A stretch of DNA of 64,000 nucleotides from Flavobacteriales bacterium. GTDB taxonomy: Bacteria; Bacteroidota; Bacteroidia; Flavobacteriales_F; PHOS-HE28. Position 1 is the first letter of the stretch, and each line of letters opens with the position of its first letter. The notes under the pieces are model-generated. The model saw nothing but the letters and a program-made list of their open reading frames with translations. It was not told the DNA's origin and ran no database searches. The stretch spans positions 1 through 64,000 of the forward strand of contig JAGNSU010000005.1 in assembly GCA_017987895.1 (NCBI GenBank), read 5' to 3'. The translations under genes and the position numbers were made by a program. Below, one piece after another: positions 8,319-17,219 of the stretch.

Positions 8319-8947
8319 TGCACATAGCCGCTTCTGGCCATGGCCAGGTGAATGGAGTGGACGAGCCTGGAACGATGGCCGCTATCGCAGCGCAGGTGCA
8401 TCATCTATTTCACGACGATCCCTTTCCGGACCGCACCGGCCTGATCGTTGTTTCGTCCAACGCGGGCGTACGCCCCGCGCTTCAGTTCTGGTCGCGGGCA
8501 CTGGAACAAGGATTGGCGTTCGCAAGTCCGGAGCTCTTTCCGTGGACACTGGCTAATGCACCTTGTGGTTGGCTGGCGCGACACTTCCGGATCACCGGTC
8601 CGAATTTCACGTTCATGGGGAACGCCGCTGCATTGGCCGCTGCTATGGATGAAGCTGCGGACCTCCTTATCCCAGGCCGCATGCATGACGTGGTCGTGAT
8701 CGCGCTGGATAGTGGCGATGCCGCACAGGCACCGACCACGTTCGCCGGGATCCGCCTCACCAATGAGGCCACCGGTCCTGCTCTGCGACATGCCAGGGAT
8801 GGGACCACCACTGGCCAGCCAGAAGGATCATCAAGCGCATTGCTCGGCGCGATCATCACATCACTTCAGGCCGGCATCGAACATCGGGTCGTGCTCGACG
8901 AGAGCGTCCTTGATCTAGTGCTCGGTATCGGGACATCGACTCGTTGA
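8318..8947 (+). CDS. Truncated ketosynthase-like protein (chain-length-factor-like)
   Basis: 209 aa from the ATG at 8318, which overlaps the upstream stop (TGATG); an ATG at 8306 would add four residues. It resembles the N-terminal half of ketosynthases (Ketoacyl-synt_2 type): an LIVVSSNAG strand, then HFRITGPNFTF followed by GNAAALAAAMDEA where active enzymes carry the nucleophilic Cys. No Cys is present at that position and the C-terminal histidine half is missing, so it cannot be a complete condensing enzyme. Family members act as non-catalytic partners of a full ketosynthase, for example in aryl polyene pathways. It ends 20 bp before the convergent alpha-2-macroglobulin gene. Confidence 0.7.
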   Translation: MHIAASGHGQVNGVDEPGTMAAIAAQVHHLFHDDPFPDRTGLIVVSSNAGVRPALQFWSRALEQGLAFASPELFPWTLANAPCGWLARHFRITGPNFTFMGNAAALAAAMDEAADLLIPGRMHDVVVIALDSGDAAQAPTTFAGIRLTNEATGPALRHARDGTTTGQPEGSSSALLGAIITSLQAGIEHRVVLDESVLDLVLGIGTSTR

Positions 8948-8967
8948 TCGCGCAACGGCAGCTCCGA

Positions 8968-9036
8968 TCATTCCCCCACCACGATCCGCACACCCTCGCT
9001 GTGCGATGAGAACTCCGGCGCGTACATGCACATCGC
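8968..9036 (-). repeat. Right-hand copy of the alpha-2-macroglobulin 3'-end repeat
   Basis: These are the last 22 codons and stop of the intact alpha-2-macroglobulin gene. They match 2645-2713 at 59 of 69 positions counted by eye, in the same orientation. Together the copies enclose the five-gene operon. Confidence 0.8.
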
Positions 9037-12000
9037 CGTGGTGATCCCATTGCTGAAGTCGCCCGCATGCGTGACGCGCAGGGTGTACTCGAACAGGTGC
9101 GTGCCGGCCGGGATGCGGTCGAAGAAGAAGTTCATGCTCGCATCGCGGATGCTCTGGTAGTACCCGAGCCCACCCTTCCACTGGTAGCCGCTCAAGGCCT
9201 CGGTGGGTTCCAGACCCGCGGCGCGCAGGTCTTTCAAGTGGACATAGTCCACCGGTCGATCGGTGCGTAGCTCGATGCGGATGGTGAGTTTGTCGCCCGC
9301 TTTCAGCTTTCGTGTCCCGTCCAATTCCACGAGTTGCGGACCCGCATCCGTCTGCTCAGTGAGCATCACCTGCTTCTTGATGCGGAACGGACTTTCATGC
9401 TGCGTGATCTTGTCCATCCGCTCGAAGTACTGCCAGTGCAGCGCTCCCCAACTGGGTTTGTTAGCTCCGCTGGTAATGAAAACCTCCGCGAGAGCGGGTT
9501 TGATCTCGTCCGCCGTCCAACTCTTTTCGAAGGCCCCAGTTCCTGCTTCCGCGTTCGCGGCGGGGATGGTCACATCGCCCACCTTGATCACCGGCGCTTG
9601 ATCCTCCGTGAGCCAGTCGCTTCCGGTGAGCAGCAGTGCGTAGCAGGCCTCGGCGGTGGCCTTGGTGGTCTTCCAATCGGTGGTCTGCTTCAGCTTGAGC
9701 AAATGCGTGCGCAAGGCGTTCACGCTGGCCTCATCCTTGGCCACTTCGTGGAAGGCCTCGATCATCAACGCATGCGTTTCGGTCGGGTAGCTCCACCAGT
9801 CCATGCCGCTGCGGAAGTCCTTCCAATACATGCCGAGTTCCTCGCTCTGCACGGCACGTTGGCGCACACTTTCGATGATGAGCGCCGCCGTGGTGTGATC
9901 GTTCATGCGATGTAGTAAGAGCGCGATCATCGCCTGCTCCTGCAAGCCGTACTTCAACCACTCCTTCGCGATCCGTTGCTTATAGAACTCCACGGCGGTA
10001 TTCGTGCCACCGGTGATCGGCCAACGACGGAAGAAGGAACGCGCGTACAGGTATTGGATCTCGCCGTAGCCCGGCATGTACTTGTCCAGGTCGTCCTTCT
10101 TCAGGTCGCGCTGCAGGCGCTTGAACTCGCGGTCCACGTCCGTGTCCAACCACTGCACGGCGCTGCGCAACATGCGCTGGGTTTCGCCATCCTCGCGCAG
10201 GTCCGCCGCTTTCAATTGTTCCAAGTGACCGAGGCCGGCCACGATGTGCTGCGTGATCCATCGGCTCTCCCGCATGCCGGTCCACCAGGGCCAAGCGCCG
10301 CTCGGCAGTTGCATGTCGCGCAACTTCTTCAGCGCGGTCGCTTCTTCAGCGGCCATGCGCTTCAGGTCGAAGAGCAGGGCGATGCGTTCCTTCCGTTCGC
10401 GATCGTTCCGCGCGTTCACCACCCAGGGGGTTTCGGCGAGAAGGATGTTCTTCAGATCCTGGTTCTTCTCTAACGCGCTCGCGAAGGCATCCGGTCCAGC
10501 GGCCTTCCACTTCACGAAGACCTTCTTGATCGCCGGGCGTTCCTCGACGATGTGCGTGGCGAGACGGTTCGCATAGTAGCGGCTAAAGACCTGCTCCGCG
10601 CATTCGTGCGGGAACTCCATCAGGTAGGGCAACGCCTGCACGGCATACCACGCGGGGTTCGGCGCGTACTCGAGCTTCAGGCTTTGGCTGCGCAATGTGG
10701 TGCTCGTGTTCGCTTTCAACTTCTCCAATGTGAAGGTCTTCGTGCCCGCTTTGCTGATCCATAGCGGAAGGCTCTCGGTGACGAGCAACTTGTCGGTCAA
10801 CACCGGGAGCATGCGCTCTTCGCCATCCGCAGCGACGATGGTGCTCATGGGTCCCGCCTTGCTGCGCGCGGTGATGCGCACGCCCGCGGCATCCACGCCT
10901 TCCGGCACGATGACGGACCATTGCACCACTGCGCTTTCACCCTGCGCGGCGATGAAGACTTGATCGCCGACCTGCACGCCGAACGACTTGTTCAGCGATG
11001 CGTTCGTGAACGGATCGAAAAGCTCCAACGTCGCAAGGCCTTCCGCCCTTCCCGCTTCCACCAGGTTGATCTTTGCAGTGAGCGCGATGCGATCACCTGA
11101 GCGCAGGAAGCGCGGCAGGTTCGGCACCACCATCAACGGTTTTTGTGTGATGGTCTCCTTGGTGAACTGGGCCAACATCAGGTCCTTCGTATGCCCCACG
11201 CCGAACACGCGCCAACGCGTGAGCGCATCGGGTGTGGTGAAGCGGAGCACGAAACTGCCGTCGCGCTCGGTGAGCAGGTCGGGGAAGAAGAAGGCGGTTT
11301 CGCGGAAGTCGGAGCGGATGGTTGGTGGTTGTTGGTTGTCAGTTGGCGGTGGAGCGGGATCCTCGGGTTTGGCTTCGCCCTTCTTGCTCGGTTCTTCCTC
11401 GCCCGCCTTGTCGCCATCCATGGCTGGCACCATCCCTGGTACCGCCTGCGCAGCGTTCCCTTCGCGCAGCACGGTTGCCCCATCCATCATCATCATCACC
11501 GACTCCGCTCGCGCACCCCGCAAATACATGTAACCGTAAGGCTCGGCGAAGCCATACGTGTTCAGGAACGGGTAGGTACGCGATGCGCCCGGTGGGCCTT
11601 GCACTTCGCGGTAGAGCATCTGGCCATATGCCGCACCGAAGGGCTCCGCGCGCGACCAACCGAAGCGTGCATCATTGCGGCCCCAGATGCTCATGCTCCA
11701 GTCGTGCGGCACGAAGTGATCGAGCGATGCATCGTACATGCCCGCGAGCAATTGCGCGGTGACCTGTTCGCCCTTCGGCCCTTTCAGCTTCAGGCGCCAC
11801 TCTTCCTTATCACCGGGTTGCAACTTGTCGCGGAAGCTCATCCACTCCACCTGCAGTTGCTTGTTCGTCCAGGGCACGTCGATCCAGATCGTCTCGCGAT
11901 GCGCGCGGCCACGCTCCACGCATAGCAGATGCACGGCGAAGCCGCCACGATCGCTTTCGAGCACGGGCAGTTCGACGCGCTGTTGCCCCTTGCTCAGGAT

Positions 12001-15000
12001 GAAACGTCGGCTCACCGCGATCACGCCGTCGCGTTCCACTTCCATCAGCACGCGCGCATCTGGCAAGACAGAGCTAAGCAGGAGCACCGCCTTCTCGCCG
12101 GGTTCACAGGTGGTGATCACCGGTTCCGAATGGAAAGCCGACACGAAGCCCGTGTTCTGGATCGCGGTGTCGTAGACGCTGATCACTTTCCGCGCCTTCA
12201 CGTCGCGGCCATCGGCGTCCTTCACGGTCACTTCGATCGCATAGCTGCCGACCGGCCACGCGTCCACCCCAGCGAGCGATAATGGTTTGCCGTTCGCGCG
12301 ATGTTGCGCGCGTTGGAACACGGTGTTCGCTACAGGCCAGGAAAGCGGATCATCCTCGTTGGCGTAGACATCCTGCGGGAAACGTTGGGCATGTTCCTCC
12401 TGGGTGAGCACAAAGCGATCGGGGCGGTCCCACAAGCGATCGCGCAAGGGGATCGAGGGTACCTGAAGTTGCGCGATGGTGATGTCCATCGGCACATCCA
12501 CCTCTTCGCCGTTCAGGTTGCGCACGCGCACATCGAGGCTGTCGGTGCGTTCGCGGTCGATCGCCTCGCCAACGTTCAGCGCGATATCGATGCTGCGGTA
12601 TGCGAGGTTGAGGCTCGTGGTGCCCTGTTGCGTTTCACCGGTGATGTCGGTGGCATTGGCCTCCACTGTGTAATAGAAGGTGGGATCCGCATCGCGCGGG
12701 AAAGCGATGTCCGCCAATGCGGTGAACGTGATCGAGAATTTCCCTTGTGCATCGCACGCGCTCGTGCCGCTCGCGATCTCCGTTTCCTGTCCCCACGGCA
12801 ACCCGCGCCATCCGAAACCGCACCACCACGGCATCCGTGCGCCGCGCTTCACCGTCCACTGCACCTGGGCACCATCGAGCGGAACGCCGGCATAGCTCTT
12901 CGCCACACCGCTCACCAGCACTGGCTGCTCCAACTTCGGTTGCCCGGAGATGGGATCGAAGACCACTTCGAAAGTGGGCCGCTTGTACTCTTCCACCTGC
13001 ACGGTGCGGCTGCCATGTTGCTCTTCGATGCGCATGGATCCGGTGAGCGCACCCACCGGCGTTTTGAACGAGCCTTTGAACGATCCGAAGGCATCGGTCT
13101 TCACCTTCAGCGAATCGATCAACTCGCCATTCACATCATAGAAGTTGACACGCGTCGCATAGCCAGCTTTCACTTCCGTGGTCTTGCCACGTTTCACCGA
13201 AACGATGCCCTTGAAGAAGACCTCCTGCCCGGGCCGGTATATCGCGCGGTCCGTGAACAGGAAAGTGCGCAACGAATCGACCACACCTTGTTCACCACCC
13301 CACCACGCATAGCCGTGGTTTGTGGTCCACTGATCATCGCCCTGCTCCAAGCGGATCGCATAGCGACCGTTCGCACCAAGCAGTTTCGGCGAAGGCCGTC
13401 CCTCCACATCGGTGATCGACTCGCCCATGCGCAACAGTTCTTGCGCGCGCTGGTTGTCCGCGAAGAGGATCACCTTCACGCCGGGTTGTGGCACGCCGGT
13501 CCAGCGGTCGAGGACCAAGAGATCCAACTCGTTGCGCACACGACGCTCCACCAGGCTGAGGCGCGTGACCTGCACGGGTGTATGGGCGATCACATCGCGT
13601 TTCGCGGTGAATTCCGCTGCATTGCTGATCAAGATGGAATACCGGCCCAGCGGCAATGCATCGATGGGAAGTTCGGTGAGATGCTCGTTCAGATCACCGT
13701 CGTCGGGAAGATCCACGCTCCATTCGCGCAGCGGCTTCTGCTGCGTGAGCCAGAGGCCGTGGTCATGGTCCCAGCGCCGTTCGCGTCCCAATTCTTCGGG
13801 ATCCTTCACCACGCGCAACCAAACGCGCGAGGTGTTCGTGTAGCGCACCGCGACCTTGAACGCCTGGTCCGGCGGGGTGGCGGTCTCGCATTGCACGTTC
13901 ACCGTGGGTTGCTCTAGGGCGAACTTCAGCGCGGCGGCCTGTTGCGCACCGAACGAGCCGGGGAACTTCGCGATCGCCTCGTTGCAGAGATCGCGCGCGG
14001 TGCGTTTCTCGTTCTTCCAGGCATCGCCCGCCAGGCGATCGTACTTCACACTTTGCTCGTGGTGCCATTGGGCGATCACGGTGGTCACCTCACTCCAACA
14101 GCTATCCTCGGGCACGCGCGTGCGCAACTTCTCCAGGGCCGCGAGGTAGAGCGAGTCCTTGTCCGGTAGCACGCTGTGGGCATGCACATGAGCGAGGCGC
14201 GATAGGATCGCATCCACCAGCGCATCGGGACGATCGTCGCTCATGTGCGCCAACTCCAATTGCTGTTGCAAGCGCAAGGCCTGGAACTCCCAGGCGGTGC
14301 TGTCGCGATGCCGCAGCGGCTTGTACACGAACTCCTCGAACAGGGCGAACTGCCGCGGATCGTCCAAACGGAAACGCCAGGCGGGTTCGGCGAGGCGGGT
14401 CTCGGAATTGGCGAATAGCGCTACCGCGCGTTGGCCGACCACATCGAACACCGTGGGTCGCAGGGCGATGCCCGTGCGTTGCTGCGCTGTAGGCAGGTTC
14501 GGATCGAAACGCAGCAACTCGCCGAGGTCACCGGTGGGAATGCGCAGCAAACTGTCGCGCGGTTCCAACGAGGCCTGTGCGTGCAACAACACGCGCGCCA
14601 TGAAGGCGCGTTGCGACCAGGTGGCCGGGTCGGCGGCATTGTCTTCCAAGTTGGTACGCTCCAGGATCCTCCAGCGGTCCTGCTGGTAGGTGTTCCACCA
14701 ACCTTCCGCCAGCACACTGTGCAGCAAGGGCACCAGCGGCACTTCGTTCCCGGCGGCGTGCAAACTGTCCGTGGTGCGCTCCAGTTCCGCTAGCACCATG
14801 TAGGCATCCGCGCCGGTCATTTGCTTCAACTGCCCGCGAAGCAGGTAGGCCTTGAAGCGCGCGCGCCAATCCTCGGGCGCGGTCGCCTCTTGCAGAATGC
14901 GCTCCGTGCCTTCGAGCGCGGTGGCGTACTGGCCGATGCTCATCAAGCTGTCCACACCGGCCCAGCGCGGGTCGGCGCTGCGCATCGGCGCCTCCACCAC

Positions 15001-15075
15001 TTGCTTGTTCGTACCGCAACCGGGCACCAAGGCGATCACCAACATCGCCCAAGCCATCGTTCTCACAAAGCGCAT
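8968..15075 (-). CDS. Alpha-2-macroglobulin family lipoprotein with thioester motif
   Basis: 2035 aa. The N-terminus is a lipoprotein signal with lipobox VPGC (ALVPGCGTNKQ), so it should be anchored in the envelope. Macroglobulin-like domains follow, with the family hallmarks YRPGQEVFFKGIVS and VEEYKRPTFEV, then a Pro/Glu/Lys-rich linker (around nt 11300-11420), and after FFFPDLLTERDGSFVLRF the complement-like half. The thioester motif CAEQ is intact (Cys1492 within FPHECAEQ), suggesting covalent trapping of foreign proteases, as proposed for YfhM-type bacterial macroglobulins. Unlike E. coli yfhM no pbpC lies next to it. It is transcribed toward the five-gene operon and ends 20 bp from it; its last 69 bp are duplicated at 2645-2713. 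Confidence 0.93.
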   Translation of the reverse strand: MRFVRTMAWAMLVIALVPGCGTNKQVVEAPMRSADPRWAGVDSLMSIGQYATALEGTERILQEATAPEDWRARFKAYLLRGQLKQMTGADAYMVLAELERTTDSLHAAGNEVPLVPLLHSVLAEGWWNTYQQDRWRILERTNLEDNAADPATWSQRAFMARVLLHAQASLEPRDSLLRIPTGDLGELLRFDPNLPTAQQRTGIALRPTVFDVVGQRAVALFANSETRLAEPAWRFRLDDPRQFALFEEFVYKPLRHRDSTAWEFQALRLQQQLELAHMSDDRPDALVDAILSRLAHVHAHSVLPDKDSLYLAALEKLRTRVPEDSCWSEVTTVIAQWHHEQSVKYDRLAGDAWKNEKRTARDLCNEAIAKFPGSFGAQQAAALKFALEQPTVNVQCETATPPDQAFKVAVRYTNTSRVWLRVVKDPEELGRERRWDHDHGLWLTQQKPLREWSVDLPDDGDLNEHLTELPIDALPLGRYSILISNAAEFTAKRDVIAHTPVQVTRLSLVERRVRNELDLLVLDRWTGVPQPGVKVILFADNQRAQELLRMGESITDVEGRPSPKLLGANGRYAIRLEQGDDQWTTNHGYAWWGGEQGVVDSLRTFLFTDRAIYRPGQEVFFKGIVSVKRGKTTEVKAGYATRVNFYDVNGELIDSLKVKTDAFGSFKGSFKTPVGALTGSMRIEEQHGSRTVQVEEYKRPTFEVVFDPISGQPKLEQPVLVSGVAKSYAGVPLDGAQVQWTVKRGARMPWWCGFGWRGLPWGQETEIASGTSACDAQGKFSITFTALADIAFPRDADPTFYYTVEANATDITGETQQGTTSLNLAYRSIDIALNVGEAIDRERTDSLDVRVRNLNGEEVDVPMDITIAQLQVPSIPLRDRLWDRPDRFVLTQEEHAQRFPQDVYANEDDPLSWPVANTVFQRAQHRANGKPLSLAGVDAWPVGSYAIEVTVKDADGRDVKARKVISVYDTAIQNTGFVSAFHSEPVITTCEPGEKAVLLLSSVLPDARVLMEVERDGVIAVSRRFILSKGQQRVELPVLESDRGGFAVHLLCVERGRAHRETIWIDVPWTNKQLQVEWMSFRDKLQPGDKEEWRLKLKGPKGEQVTAQLLAGMYDASLDHFVPHDWSMSIWGRNDARFGWSRAEPFGAAYGQMLYREVQGPPGASRTYPFLNTYGFAEPYGYMYLRGARAESVMMMMDGATVLREGNAAQAVPGMVPAMDGDKAGEEEPSKKGEAKPEDPAPPPTDNQQPPTIRSDFRETAFFFPDLLTERDGSFVLRFTTPDALTRWRVFGVGHTKDLMLAQFTKETITQKPLMVVPNLPRFLRSGDRIALTAKINLVEAGRAEGLATLELFDPFTNASLNKSFGVQVGDQVFIAAQGESAVVQWSVIVPEGVDAAGVRITARSKAGPMSTIVAADGEERMLPVLTDKLLVTESLPLWISKAGTKTFTLEKLKANTSTTLRSQSLKLEYAPNPAWYAVQALPYLMEFPHECAEQVFSRYYANRLATHIVEERPAIKKVFVKWKAAGPDAFASALEKNQDLKNILLAETPWVVNARNDRERKERIALLFDLKRMAAEEATALKKLRDMQLPSGAWPWWTGMRESRWITQHIVAGLGHLEQLKAADLREDGETQRMLRSAVQWLDTDVDREFKRLQRDLKKDDLDKYMPGYGEIQYLYARSFFRRWPITGGTNTAVEFYKQRIAKEWLKYGLQEQAMIALLLHRMNDHTTAALIIESVRQRAVQSEELGMYWKDFRSGMDWWSYPTETHALMIEAFHEVAKDEASVNALRTHLLKLKQTTDWKTTKATAEACYALLLTGSDWLTEDQAPVIKVGDVTIPAANAEAGTGAFEKSWTADEIKPALAEVFITSGANKPSWGALHWQYFERMDKITQHESPFRIKKQVMLTEQTDAGPQLVELDGTRKLKAGDKLTIRIELRTDRPVDYVHLKDLRAAGLEPTEALSGYQWKGGLGYYQSIRDASMNFFFDRIPAGTHLFEYTLRVTHAGDFSNGITTAMCMYAPEFSSHSEGVRIVVGE

Positions 15076-15110
15076 CCGTTCATGGCGTTTGTAAGTGGAA
15101 CGCCGGGGGG

Positions 15111-15118
15111 CAAAGGTC
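15111..15118 (-). promoter_or_regulatory. Putative -7 element of the alpha-2-macroglobulin gene
   Basis: On the minus strand GACCTTTG, one base from TAnnTTTG, 36 bp before the ATG at 15075. The rest of the 162-bp gap to 15237 shows no other recognisable feature. Confidence 0.35.
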
Positions 15119-15237
15119 GGGTGCGCGGAAGTACTTCACACCGTGCATTGTGCGGTGCCGCAATGTCTGAGTACACCTATTGAGGCGGCGTTCGGGAGTC
15201 ACAGAGTTCCACCGAGCTTTGAAGTACCGATTAGAGG

Positions 15238-16083
15238 ATGGATTCAAGTAAGTCGCACAGCTTCGATGATGGGTCAGAGATCCATCACTATATCCCTAAG
15301 TACTTCATTCGCGGCTTCGCCGATGAGAAGGGAATGGTTTGGATGTATGACAAGAGGACAGCACGATTTCACGGATCCAAAGCACCGAAACAGGTGTTCT
15401 ACGAACCATCGGGTAACGCTGCGTACTGGGGAGCCCAACGCAATACCCTTCCTGAGATGGCCTTCAAACAAGTTGACGACCTTCAGGCAAACCGGATTAA
15501 GGACTTCCTCGCCTTACCACACGAAGAGGTATCCGAGAATCTTCACGGATATCTGTCACAGCATATGATGCTCCAGTACCTGAGGGTGCCGAAGAACAAA
15601 GGCAAGTTCGAGGAGCTCTATCGCAACATGCCGAAATGGTCAGCGATTCTTCCTGATCGTCCGCCGCAGTCACTTACAGCTCCGAATGACGGAACTTTCA
15701 AGCGCACCAGTCGGGCATTTCTTTCAGACATGTTCTTACGAGCACTCTTAGAAATCGACAAGGGGCCTTGGAGGTCAAGGATCTATGAACATGGGACGGA
15801 CGGCATCCTTGTGCTAACCGATAACCCTGTTGTCTATTTGAACGACCCAATCACCACCCTCGATTTTATGGGCCCTTGTATGATGTCCGTATCACAAAGG
15901 CGCCTCTATGTTCGAGGCGACTTCCCAGTTCCAATCACACCCCTGGAAACATTGGTCCTGTACAACGTGATGGCAATCGAGCAAGCTGAAAGGCTTATCT
16001 GCGCGTCAAGCCAACTCTTTTTGCGGCAAGCCGTTGAGGCTTGGACCATCGCCAGAAAACTAGTCGCGGAACGTTCTAGCTGA
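15238..16083 (+). CDS. DUF4238 domain protein, probably acquired
   Basis: 281 aa. The N-terminal IHHYIPKYFIRGFAD followed by VWMYDKRT is the signature of DUF4238, a family of unknown function found sporadically, often near mobile or defence genes. The central ILVLTDNPVVYLND and late PLETLVLYNV segments also fit. No signal peptide or membrane segment is visible. Its base composition is visibly more AT-rich than the flanking genes and its codon choice differs, which together with its isolated position points to horizontal acquisition. The function cannot be inferred further. Confidence 0.8.
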   Translation: MDSSKSHSFDDGSEIHHYIPKYFIRGFADEKGMVWMYDKRTARFHGSKAPKQVFYEPSGNAAYWGAQRNTLPEMAFKQVDDLQANRIKDFLALPHEEVSENLHGYLSQHMMLQYLRVPKNKGKFEELYRNMPKWSAILPDRPPQSLTAPNDGTFKRTSRAFLSDMFLRALLEIDKGPWRSRIYEHGTDGILVLTDNPVVYLNDPITTLDFMGPCMMSVSQRRLYVRGDFPVPITPLETLVLYNVMAIEQAERLICASSQLFLRQAVEAWTIARKLVAERSS

Positions 16084-16135
16084 GATTCATCGATTCACGG
16101 CATGGATATCCATCGCGTGACGTTCAAGGTGAACC

Positions 16136-17200
16136 TTAAGCAAACCTCCCCAAATCCACCTCCGCATCCAGCGGCTTGCCTTCGAGCAAATGCTCCAGCA
16201 GATGTTGCGCGCACCACGGCGCGAGCAACACGCCGCGCGAGCCGAGTCCGTTGAAGACCGCCTGGTGCGGGGCAATGCTGCCGAGCAGCGGACGCCGGTC
16301 GATGGCCGTGGGGCGCACACCCGCCCAATGGTCCACCACGTTGAAGGGCGTATCCTCGTCGGGTTCGAGGGGCGTGCGCAGCAGCAACTTGCGCAAGCGC
16401 GCCAACAGCTCTTCGCGTGCTTCGGTGGTGGGGCCGCTCCACACATTGTCCCAATCGTAGGTGCTGCCCACGCGGTAGTTATCTCCGCCGAGCGGTAGGA
16501 TGAATCCGCCGCGATGCACGAGCACGCCGAGGTCGAGGCCGGGCAGGCGCACCGTGATGCGTTCGCCGCGCACCGGCACCAGGCCGGTCATCGGTTTGAA
16601 GGGACCGGCGCTCCACACCAGCAGGGGTGCACTCAGGCCGTGTACCTCCACGCCGTTCGGCAGGGATCGCACATCCGCCGGTTCCACGGTGCGTTCGTGC
16701 AGCGCGCCTTGTTCCTTCCACCACTTGCGGTAGGCATCGAGCAGGCCCACCACATCCAACCAGGCGGCGCGCTTCACCTGGCCATGGCCATAGGGTTGGT
16801 CCACGCGCTTGAGGCCGGGATCCTGGCTCTGTTCATCGCTGAGGTAGTGGCTTACCTCGGGATCGTTCATGCGCACGCGCCACTCCCCGGCCTCCTTTGC
16901 GCTGGGGAAGATCTTGATGAGCGGGATGGGATGCCAGTACTCCTTGCCGAAGCGCAGACCGGCCTCGCGGTAAAAGGCGCCGGCGATGGGCAGCAACTCA
17001 GGCGCGCGCCAACTGAGCACGGTGCGGCGCATGGAGACGGGGTTCACCAGGCCGGCGGCCACATGGCTGGCGCGGCCTTCCTTCGGCACATCCAGAATGG
17101 CCGTGCGCAGGCCGCGGGCGATGCAGGTATCGGCCAGCACCGAACCGGCCAGGCCCTGGCCGATGATCAATACATCGTGTGTGAAAGCGGAAGTGGACAA
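16136..17200 (-). CDS. FAD-dependent oxidoreductase of the D-amino acid oxidase family
   Basis: 354 aa. The N-terminal VLIIGQGLAGSVLADTCIARG is a Rossmann dinucleotide-binding motif, followed by AAGLVNPVSMRR. The C-terminal WAGVRPTAIDRRPLLGSI and GLGSRGVLLAPW are typical of the DAO/glycine oxidase/MnmC-C group, which oxidise amines or amino acids with FAD. The substrate cannot be told. The frame opens with TTG at 17200; no ATG precedes the Rossmann motif, so a TTG start is likely. A CATCTTTG (minus strand, 17205-17212) lies only 4 bp upstream, so the message may be nearly leaderless. It lies 19 bp downstream of the receiver gene on the same strand and may be co-transcribed. Confidence 0.85.
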   Translation of the reverse strand: MSTSAFTHDVLIIGQGLAGSVLADTCIARGLRTAILDVPKEGRASHVAAGLVNPVSMRRTVLSWRAPELLPIAGAFYREAGLRFGKEYWHPIPLIKIFPSAKEAGEWRVRMNDPEVSHYLSDEQSQDPGLKRVDQPYGHGQVKRAAWLDVVGLLDAYRKWWKEQGALHERTVEPADVRSLPNGVEVHGLSAPLLVWSAGPFKPMTGLVPVRGERITVRLPGLDLGVLVHRGGFILPLGGDNYRVGSTYDWDNVWSGPTTEAREELLARLRKLLLRTPLEPDEDTPFNVVDHWAGVRPTAIDRRPLLGSIAPHQAVFNGLGSRGVLLAPWCAQHLLEHLLEGKPLDAEVDLGRFA

Positions 17201-17219
17201 GGAGCAAAGATGCGGCGGA

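Larger units (their letters stand above)
2645..9036. other. Candidate inserted block: five-gene operon between direct repeats
   Basis: The operon 2885-8947 is enclosed by two copies, in the same orientation, of the final 69 bp of the alpha-2-macroglobulin gene. Integration into a gene's 3' end that regenerates the end is a known habit of integrative elements, and such events leave this kind of duplication. No integrase or transposase is visible inside, and the copies differ at 10 positions, so any event is old or the block has lost its mobility genes. Duplication of a whole neighbour followed by decay would look similar. Confidence 0.35.

Noticed and set aside
12301-13917. 538-codon plus-strand frame inside the alpha-2-macroglobulin gene
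   Set aside because: The minus-strand gene is a clear family member over its whole length; the plus-strand frame is an antisense shadow.
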